NCBI GenBank assembly: GCA_002435335.1
Contig: DJMI01000013.1
Span: 1-13,709 of the forward strand
Direction: 5' to 3'
From: Nitrosomonas sp. UBA6494
GTDB lineage: Bacteria > Pseudomonadota > Gammaproteobacteria > Burkholderiales > Nitrosomonadaceae
Length of the DNA stretch: 13,709 bases
Shown here: positions 8,292 through 13,709 of the stretch, in pieces
Layout: every line of letters starts with the position of its first letter
How positions within the stretch are numbered: position 1 is the first letter of the stretch
The notes under the pieces: model-generated
Database searches by the model: none
Told to the model about the DNA's origin: nothing
The model's input: the letters and a program-made list of their open reading frames with translations, nothing else
Program-made: the position numbers and the translations under genes

Positions 8292-10634
8292 TCAGCATTG
8301 TGTAGAAAATAAGGCTTCAAGCAAATTAAAAGCTGCTTTTTCAGAAAAAAATTGAGTCACATCTATTTGAGATTGTTGCTGCAATCGCATTCTCAGAGCA
8401 TGATCCGAAATTAATCGATCTAAGGCAAGCTGACACAGCGACTGGTCCTTTGTATCAACGAATAATGCATTCTTCTCATGGCAAGCAAAGCTGCTCGCAC
8501 CACCGTTCTCAGGCAAAATGACAGCAACACCACAAGCCATTGCCTCCATGGCAGTAAGCCCCATTGCTTGATAACTCGAGAAATCCACAAAAACATCCAC
8601 TTCATTTAACAATAAAGCAACCTCTTCGCGCGTTTGCTTGCCTAAATTTCGCCAATTGAAGTCTCGCGGAAGCTCGATAAAATCAGGCGAATTACTTTCT
8701 TCACCAAATAATATTATTTCAATCTTATCCTTGTACTTCTTTTCAATAAATTTCAGCACCTGCATTGTCAAAAGCGGATTTCGACGCGGGGAAGATGGTC
8801 TTATCATGGCACAAATTCTAATCGGGCGATTTGGCCAAGAAAGATCACTACGCGTTCGCGGCCTATAAAGATCTATATCTACACTTGGACCTAATAACGC
8901 ACAATCTACTCCAGTTTCATCCAATACTTTCTGCTTGTTCCATTGCGTTTTTGTAATACACACGATTTCTGGAATCAAAGTATAAGATGCTATTGCCGAT
9001 TGATATTCAGCAGACCCTTTTTGATAAAAATACGGCTCAAAATCTTGAATGTAGTATCCCAAGATTGGGCTTGCTGTTGTCATATTGATTAACGGTGCTA
9101 TCCAAGCTACAGAAGAATTATGTGTTGCAATAACCGCATCAAAAGTGACACAAAGCTCCGGTATTGATTCAGTATTTTGTGCGTAAATAACAGGAATATT
9201 TATTTCAGGATAGCTTCTTTCAAAATTACTTTTCAGATAGCCAAAATTTAGCAACCATACGTCTACTCCCATTCTTATCAACGCCAAGATCTCGCTGATT
9301 ACAACATTTGCTCCCCCACCAGCATCCCTAATTGGTAAGATAAAAATTACTCGCTTTTCCCTCCAGAGAGATTTTGCTTTTTTGATCAATTCATAACGTT
9401 CAAAAATTCTTTCAGCTCGAATACGGTTTCCGATCATCGCTCGATTATGCCGACAAATATAAACGCCTTCATCAATTATGGTCTGCCCGTGCTTTTGAGC
9501 AAGTACCTGACTGGCAACCTCGCACAATTGTTGACGTTGCTCTGATGAATAACTTCTTGATTGTGCATGATAGATATATACATCATCAGCAACTGCCAGC
9601 AACCACCCGGCTTGTTTGGCTCGCAAACAAAAATCGTTTTCCTCACCATATCCTCGAGCAAAATTTTCCTCATCGAAATAACCGATCTCATCAATTAATA
9701 CGCGCTTGATAAGCAAGCAAAATCCATTCAAGAAAGGAATCCGCGGATACAACTGCCCCGAATAAAGGGCAACTAATTGGCTCATTTCTTCAATCGTCAT
9801 TACTTTGGGCAACGGATTATTCGACCAATCACCGTTTTGTTCTATTGCTGGAATAGATTGCCAAGATGCAGTGTTACTTAATGGCCCCACCATTCCCAAA
9901 TCAGGATCAGATTCAGCACAAATAATCATACGATCCAGCCAATTAGAGCAAACAATGGTATCGCTATTAAGTAAAACCACATAAGGGGCTTGTGAAGCTC
10001 TAATCCCCTGATTAGCGGCAAGCGTGTATCCGTGAGCGAATTCGTTTCTTATTAACCGTGCATTGTTGATTGCAGCAAAATGATGAAGAAAATCCCGAGT
10101 TTCTGTATCGCTGCCATCGTCGACAAGCAGCAATTGATAAGGAGGGTATGTATGTCTAATCACTGAATCCAGACATTTTTTTACGTCTTCCAAAGCATTG
10201 TGGACACAAATTATAATATCAACCGCTATGGTATGCCGGACGAGAGGAAAGTGAGTTATTCTTTTCCTTTTTACTCGATAAGATTCGCTATCCCGTTGAT
10301 GATAAGAATAGTATGTGATCCAGTTGGTTACTAACCCTTTTAATCCGTGTTGCTGCAATTTCTTCCAAATTCTAACAAAGAAAAATCCCCATCCTCTCCA
10401 TCCGCCGCCATGTATTGTCACAAAATCCGCAATCACCTTAACTCCAAATCGGATAGAATGGATTTTAGTACCAATCCATCGATATGGCGCTGTAATTTTC
10501 CATGAATTTGAGTCACGAAGCGTTCTTATTTCATGCTGGAGCAGCTCTTTGTCGTATTGAAGAACCTCAATCTCATGTTGATATTCCGCTATTTGTTGCT
10601 TATATTGTGCGATTTCGTTTCGATGATTAGGCAT
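8292..10634 (-). CDS. two-domain glycosyltransferase (GT2 + GT4-like) with N-terminal coiled coil
   Basis: The 780-residue cytoplasmic or membrane-associated glycosyltransferase has three parts. Residues 6-41 form a heptad-like coiled coil that ends in NSWKITAPYRWIG (43-55), the same module that closes the upstream methyltransferase. Residues about 137-360 are a GT-A fold GT2 domain: VDIIICVHNALEDVKKCLDS (138-157), nucleotide-binding VDDGSD (171-176), the metal-site region LNSDT (222-226) and the acidic GYGEENDFCLRA (328-339). Residues about 428-775 are a GT-B fold GT4-like domain: GGGANVVISEI (439-449), YYIQDFEPYFY (527-537), and SSYQAMGLTAMEAMACG (686-702), where the first glutamate of the usual E-x7-E is Gln689 and the second is Glu697. 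Two active sites in one chain suggest it adds two different sugars, or that one domain is regulatory. The ATG at 10634 has only a weak purine-rich stretch before it. Sampled lines of this gene look more AT-rich than both ends of the window, which may reflect transfer. Confidence 0.92.
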   Translation of the reverse strand: MPNHRNEIAQYKQQIAEYQHEIEVLQYDKELLQHEIRTLRDSNSWKITAPYRWIGTKIHSIRFGVKVIADFVTIHGGGWRGWGFFFVRIWKKLQQHGLKGLVTNWITYYSYHQRDSESYRVKRKRITHFPLVRHTIAVDIIICVHNALEDVKKCLDSVIRHTYPPYQLLLVDDGSDTETRDFLHHFAAINNARLIRNEFAHGYTLAANQGIRASQAPYVVLLNSDTIVCSNWLDRMIICAESDPDLGMVGPLSNTASWQSIPAIEQNGDWSNNPLPKVMTIEEMSQLVALYSGQLYPRIPFLNGFCLLIKRVLIDEIGYFDEENFARGYGEENDFCLRAKQAGWLLAVADDVYIYHAQSRSYSSEQRQQLCEVASQVLAQKHGQTIIDEGVYICRHNRAMIGNRIRAERIFERYELIKKAKSLWREKRVIFILPIRDAGGGANVVISEILALIRMGVDVWLLNFGYLKSNFERSYPEINIPVIYAQNTESIPELCVTFDAVIATHNSSVAWIAPLINMTTASPILGYYIQDFEPYFYQKGSAEYQSAIASYTLIPEIVCITKTQWNKQKVLDETGVDCALLGPSVDIDLYRPRTRSDLSWPNRPIRICAMIRPSSPRRNPLLTMQVLKFIEKKYKDKIEIILFGEESNSPDFIELPRDFNWRNLGKQTREEVALLLNEVDVFVDFSSYQAMGLTAMEAMACGVAVILPENGGASSFACHEKNALFVDTKDQSLCQLALDRLISDHALRMRLQQQSQIDVTQFFSEKAAFNLLEALFSTQC

Positions 10635-10672
10635 AGCTCTTGATACATTCTTAAGCTGAGTTCAAAGCGCTC

Positions 10673-10700
10673 AATGTACGATACTCAATCAGATCAGCAA
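10673..10700 (-). promoter_or_regulatory. weak possible promoter upstream of the large glycosyltransferase
   Basis: On the minus strand TTGCTG (complement of 10695-10700) and TACATT (complement of 10673-10678) are spaced 16 bases apart, each matching four of six consensus bases. The -10 lies about 40 bases before the ATG at 10634, a sensible leader length. Its main support is that this 181-base gap is the longest in the window, where an internal promoter is most likely. Confidence 0.2.
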
Positions 10701-10729
10701 TTACTGAATCGGGTAATTTTTCAGATCAG
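10689..10729. repeat. direct repeat TCAGATCAG flanking an inverted repeat
   Basis: Two exact copies of TCAGATCAG (10689-10697 and 10721-10729) lie 32 bases apart. They flank a perfect six-base inverted repeat, AATTAC (10699-10704) and GTAATT (10713-10718), with an eight-base spacer. The element sits in the largest intergenic gap, about 55-95 bases upstream of the large glycosyltransferase start. It overlaps a possible -35 box. It could be a regulator site; the region is AT-rich, so short repeats may arise by chance. Confidence 0.4.
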
Positions 10730-10815
10730 ATTAATCAATAACATTTCTAGCTTATACGCAGCACACATCTCCCTCATTATTTATTAAAAGAACTTGTTCT
10801 GAGTGGAATGAATTT

Positions 10816-11751
10816 TCATAAACCACGAAAAGCAAGGTGCTTCTTTACTAGCCTTCCGATAAACCGCCACGGCTTTGTAAGACGCCAGCTCGTTGAGGAC
10901 AAAATGGCGGATAACAATTGTTCTTGCTGAGACAAATCAGAATGCACTTGATTGATATCGGCTTTTAATTGGAGAACAGTTTGATTAAGCGTCTCTTCTT
11001 CTTGATTAAGCCGTTGGATTTCACGCCGCATCTCAGAGATCATGAATTGTAAAGTTATATTTTTACCTAATCGTGAAAACAGCCTTTGAATGATTTGTCG
11101 ATTACTCTCGTCTTGCCATAGAGAGATCATATGCTTAATCACTTCAGGCTGAGAATTGCCAACAAATAATATCCCCAAACCATGTGAGTGCGGAAATTCG
11201 ATCGAAGGATATGAATCTTGTATTTGTTCCCATAATTGCCATACACCGAAACCACGTTCATGCACATTGGTATCATGAAACAGTATGACTCCATTGTTCG
11301 ACAATTTGGGCAGCCATGTTTCAAAATCATGTTTAACTGCTTCGTAAGTATGCAAACCATCGATATGAAGGATATCAATGGTTTGCTCACTAAAATAATC
11401 CTTGGCTTGATCAAAGGGCATACGCAATAGATTGGAGAATGCAGCGTATTTTTCTTGATGGTACTGCGATAGCGACACGAAAATTTCTTCCCCATAAAAC
11501 CCGGAATGTTCATCTCCTTGCCATGTATCGACAGCATAACAGCGTGTATTCAAGTGATTTTCAAGTACTGCCTGACAGGCACTGAGATATGAATTGCCTG
11601 AATGCGTACCAAGCTCAACAAAGATAGCTGGCTTTAGAGCAACAATCAACCATGACAAGAATGGGATATGCTCAACCCATGCAGCAGGCGGTACAATCCT
11701 ATCTGGATTTATCAGCATGGCATCGTTCATCAGTATTGTTGATTCATTCAT
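10816..11751 (-). CDS. class I SAM-dependent methyltransferase with C-terminal coiled coil
   Basis: The 311-residue protein has an N-terminal Rossmann-type methyltransferase domain of the Methyltransf_24 kind. SAM-binding motif I is FVELGTHSGNSY (44-55), the acidic motif II region is YAVDTWQGD (72-80), and ILHIDGLHTYEAVKHDFETW (127-146) followed by GVILFHDTNVHERG (154-167) is typical of sugar or glycan methyltransferases in polysaccharide clusters. After residue about 237 the sequence becomes a charged, heptad-like coiled coil to about 284. It ends in SWRLTKPWRFIG (288-299) and a basic tail. The same coil plus motif opens the next glycosyltransferase. I infer that it methylates the glycan, possibly as a chain-ending cap read by the Wzt C-terminal domain, as WbdD does in E. 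coli O8/O9a. The sequence does not show where the methyl group goes. No strong ribosome-binding site precedes the ATG; ATGs at codons 8 and 12 are alternatives. Confidence 0.88.
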   Translation of the reverse strand: MNESTILMNDAMLINPDRIVPPAAWVEHIPFLSWLIVALKPAIFVELGTHSGNSYLSACQAVLENHLNTRCYAVDTWQGDEHSGFYGEEIFVSLSQYHQEKYAAFSNLLRMPFDQAKDYFSEQTIDILHIDGLHTYEAVKHDFETWLPKLSNNGVILFHDTNVHERGFGVWQLWEQIQDSYPSIEFPHSHGLGILFVGNSQPEVIKHMISLWQDESNRQIIQRLFSRLGKNITLQFMISEMRREIQRLNQEEETLNQTVLQLKADINQVHSDLSQQEQLLSAILSSTSWRLTKPWRFIGRLVKKHLAFRGL

Positions 11752-11758
11752 GGTTATT

Positions 11759-11785
11759 CTTATAGCCTGTAATTTAAAATATCAA
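11759..11785 (-). promoter_or_regulatory. possible sigma-70-like promoter close to the methyltransferase start
   Basis: On the minus strand there is TTGATA (complement of 11780-11785) and TATAAG (complement of 11759-11764), each one base from consensus, separated by 15 bases, which is shorter than the ideal 17. The -10 box ends only seven bases before the ATG at 11751. A transcript from it would be almost leaderless or would use the internal ATGs at codons 8 or 12. The surrounding region is AT-rich, so chance is a real alternative. Confidence 0.2.
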
Positions 11786-11835
11786 GTGCGTATATTCTGC
11801 GATACCTTAGGAGAAGGCACGTGATTCTGTCAAGC

Positions 11836-12741
11836 CTATTCCACCGGCAGCAGGGGAAGTATATCTGCTGCCCACCATACACTTGGCCGTGACTGTATTG
11901 TTTGCTCAATAAACAGATAAGGATCTTCTCCCGGCACGGAAAAACGCAGATGATATACATCATCACGAAATTCGCATAAAAATGCCATTAACGGCACATT
12001 GGTTATTCTCGCCAATTTAGCTGCTCCAGGTGCAAATCCTCGATTCTTGCCGAAGAACGATCGGAATAAAGCTGATTTAGGTGATGTTGGCGGCAAATCA
12101 CTGGGAATAACGACAACACCACCGTGCTGTAAAAAACGTACAAACTTAGCGGTATTGTTCTCACGATCGAGAATTTGTCCGCCGTTAAGATAGCGAGCCA
12201 TAGAAGCATATTTTTTACGATAAAAGCGACTAATACTCGGATGAACACTTGGACTGTCAACTACGTTAGAACTCATGCCCAGAACCGGAACACCTAATCT
12301 TTGCAATAAAACCGTACCTAAAATGCTGCTACCGTAATGCGCGATTAAAAAAACGATACGTGGATTATCTTTCAGCAATGCAAGCACATTGCCGACACCC
12401 TCATAACACACCGGCCATTTGGAAATATCGCAACCACCGCTGATGCAAGCAGCCTCCCACTCTTCGATACTCTGCATTTGGTAGCGCTGAAGAACCGCTT
12501 GTGTTATCGACGAAGTATCAGCCTGGTGTAAAATTTGCGACATTGTTTGCTGTGTTCTCAAATACAAATCACCATCTTGAAAAGAAAATTGCCGCCAATC
12601 ACGGCGCAAATACCCGTAGAATCGCCCGCGCCACCCGGCGATTTTTCGTCCCCATGAAAACGGCAGCTTTGCTAAAAGAGGTAACAAAAAATCGTAATCC
12701 AAAACAATCCAACAACGCTGCAACCGACTTAAATGATTCAT
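11836..12741 (-). CDS. LpxL/HtrB-superfamily lipid acyltransferase-like protein with altered active site
   Basis: The 301-residue protein resembles the lysophospholipid/lipid A acyltransferase (LpxL/HtrB) superfamily. Support comes from the overall length, the core FLIAHYGSSILG (131-142), VVVIPSDLPP (209-218) and SFFGKNRGFAPGAAKLARIT (228-247), which matches the family's FFG-x-x-x-x-x-x-G-x-A-x-L-A-x-x-T block. In LpxL the catalytic pair is His-x4-Glu. Here His135 is kept, but the acidic position is Ile140 (codon ATT), so normal LpxL-type catalysis is doubtful. I chose the ATG at 12741 because it overlaps the wzt stop as ATGA, the usual sign of translational coupling; a TTG at 12753 would add four residues. 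Coupling to wzt suggests a role in the exported glycan or its lipid carrier, for example acylation, but the substrate cannot be read from sequence. No clear signal peptide is seen; a hydrophobic N-terminal stretch (about 11-30) could bind membrane. Confidence 0.8.
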   Translation of the reverse strand: MNHLSRLQRCWIVLDYDFLLPLLAKLPFSWGRKIAGWRGRFYGYLRRDWRQFSFQDGDLYLRTQQTMSQILHQADTSSITQAVLQRYQMQSIEEWEAACISGGCDISKWPVCYEGVGNVLALLKDNPRIVFLIAHYGSSILGTVLLQRLGVPVLGMSSNVVDSPSVHPSISRFYRKKYASMARYLNGGQILDRENNTAKFVRFLQHGGVVVIPSDLPPTSPKSALFRSFFGKNRGFAPGAAKLARITNVPLMAFLCEFRDDVYHLRFSVPGEDPYLFIEQTIQSRPSVWWAADILPLLPVE

Positions 12742-13709
12742 GGCTGTTTCCAAGTACGTTGCAACGCAATTAGACCGATCTCAAGACCGGGTTGGATAAT
12801 CTCAAACTCGGCGCACCAGGCTGAATCGTAAATATGGATAGCTTGTTCACTCAGCAGGAAGACATGAATGACATAATGACCGCGCAGCAACTGAATACAG
12901 GGAAAATCAATTTGCACAGTAGCGCTGCCTTGTAAATCACGCTCAAGGGTAACTTGGTCATAAAAATTACAACAACTACTAATATTTTGTCCGCTTGCAT
13001 TATTGATTATTATCGCAACGCTGGGACAAGGAATCTTGGGATCGGAATCAAAGCTGACCTGAACTTGTAAAGTTGAAATCATACTGGTCAGTTGTAGCGT
13101 TGGAGACGCTTTGCCATCCGCGGTAACGACAACGCGTGCGAGCCTGGCTATCCCGGTAGATGGTTCAGCCGCAGACTGTTTCAGATTCATTGAATCAAGT
13201 AGCGACTGAGGAGGCGTATCGTTCTGATTCAAGGATTGCGTGTAATCCAAACAAACTTTGCTGGCCTCACCCAGTGCTTTGATTTTCCCGCTATCTATCC
13301 ATATGGCTCGTTGGCACAGCGCTTCCACTTGATAAATATTATGTGAGCAAAATAAAATAGTAATTCCGCGTGCCTTAAGCGCCATGATGCGTTCGAATGA
13401 TTTACGCGAAAAAGCACTATCCCCAACGGAAAGCGCTTCATCGATAACCAAAACATCCGGATTTACACAAGTCGCAATTGAAAAAGCGAGGCGCACATAC
13501 ATTCCGCTTGAATAAGTTTTGACCGGTTGATCGATAAAATCGCCAATTCCTGAAAAATCAACAATCTCATCGAAACTGCGACGAATTTCTGCCTGACTCA
13601 TGCCCATTATGGCTGCGCTCATGAAAACATTTTCACGACCGCTAAATTCGGGATTAAACCCGGCACCCAATTCCAGTAGCGCGGCAACACGCCCCTTGGT
13701 TGATACTTC
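12738..13709 (-). CDS. wzt: Wzt-type polysaccharide ABC exporter ATPase, N-terminus outside window
   Basis: This is the ATPase of a Wzm/Wzt transporter that moves a finished lipid-linked polysaccharide across the inner membrane. The reading frame is open to the window edge, so the first roughly 100 residues, with Walker A, are missing; 323 residues remain. The fragment begins in the STKGRVAALLELGAGF stretch typical of Wzt/TagH proteins. It then has the signature YSSGM (fragment residues 66-70), Walker B with VLVIDEALSVGD (86-97) and the switch histidine in CSHN (121-124). From about residue 165 comes a Wzt C-terminal beta-sandwich domain, ending in the characteristic LLRGHYVIHVFLL and QPGLEIGLIALQRTW stretches. 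In E. coli O8/O9a this domain binds the modified non-reducing end of the chain before export; the same role here is inferred. A Met-like TTG at 13670 is internal and is not the start. The stop overlaps the next gene's start (ATGA). The permease Wzm is probably upstream, outside the window. Confidence 0.93.
   Translation of the reverse strand, partial: EVSTKGRVAALLELGAGFNPEFSGRENVFMSAAIMGMSQAEIRRSFDEIVDFSGIGDFIDQPVKTYSSGMYVRLAFSIATCVNPDVLVIDEALSVGDSAFSRKSFERIMALKARGITILFCSHNIYQVEALCQRAIWIDSGKIKALGEASKVCLDYTQSLNQNDTPPQSLLDSMNLKQSAAEPSTGIARLARVVVTADGKASPTLQLTSMISTLQVQVSFDSDPKIPCPSVAIIINNASGQNISSCCNFYDQVTLERDLQGSATVQIDFPCIQLLRGHYVIHVFLLSEQAIHIYDSAWCAEFEIIQPGLEIGLIALQRTWKQP

Noticed and set aside
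10789..10800. Palindrome AGAACTTGTTCT downstream of the methyltransferase
   Set aside because: A two-base centre cannot form a hairpin loop, there is no following U run, and an isolated 12-base near-palindrome in AT-rich sequence is weak evidence for a protein-binding site.
10710..10817. Tiny peptide frames in the gap after the methyltransferase (10 and 18 codons)
   Set aside because: Neither has a ribosome-binding site or a recognisable sequence, and such short frames are expected by chance.
12741..12753. TTG at 12753 as the start of the acyltransferase
   Set aside because: The ATG at 12741 overlaps the wzt stop as ATGA, a common coupled arrangement, while the TTG would add four residues inside the wzt coding end without better support.

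Overview
The window is a compact block of eleven genes, all on the minus strand, so transcription runs from base 13709 towards base 1. It combines the distal part of an O-antigen or exopolysaccharide cluster of the ABC-exporter (Wzm/Wzt) type with a complete type I protein secretion system. Protein style (Wzt with a C-terminal domain, a TolC outer membrane protein, an LpxL-like acyltransferase) shows a Gram-negative proteobacterium. Moderate base composition and the DUF455 protein make a betaproteobacterium, perhaps of the Nitrosomonas kind, my best guess, but that is an impression and not a measured result. I saw no tRNA, rRNA, CRISPR array, insertion sequence or phage gene. No stretch over 300 bases lacks a gene; the longest gap is 181 bases (10635-10815).

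Glycan half (13709 down to 5419). A partial Wzt ATPase, cut by the window edge, is followed by an LpxL-superfamily acyltransferase, a SAM methyltransferase with a coiled-coil tail, a 780-residue two-domain glycosyltransferase with a coiled-coil head, two GT2 rhamnosyltransferase-like enzymes and an extended SDR sugar-nucleotide epimerase-like protein. The Wzt carries the extra C-terminal domain that in characterised systems recognises a modified chain end. The methyltransferase next door is therefore a good candidate for making such an end, and the glycosyltransferases for building the chain or its adaptor.

Secretion half (5358 down to 25). A PrtD-class ABC transporter without a peptidase domain, an HlyD/PrtE-class membrane fusion protein and a TolC-class outer membrane channel form a full type I secretion conduit. 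They are spaced 35 and 5 bases apart. A ferritin-like DUF455 gene overlaps the end of the tolC gene. No RTX-type passenger is encoded in the window.

The most interesting points are: a coiled coil plus SW[RK]-x-T-x-P motif shared by the methyltransferase tail and the head of the next glycosyltransferase; an acyltransferase that lacks the family's catalytic glutamate; an SDR whose catalytic tyrosine position is glutamine; and the pairing of a glycan export cluster with a type I system, which recalls the Caulobacter S-layer secretion and S-LPS anchoring locus.
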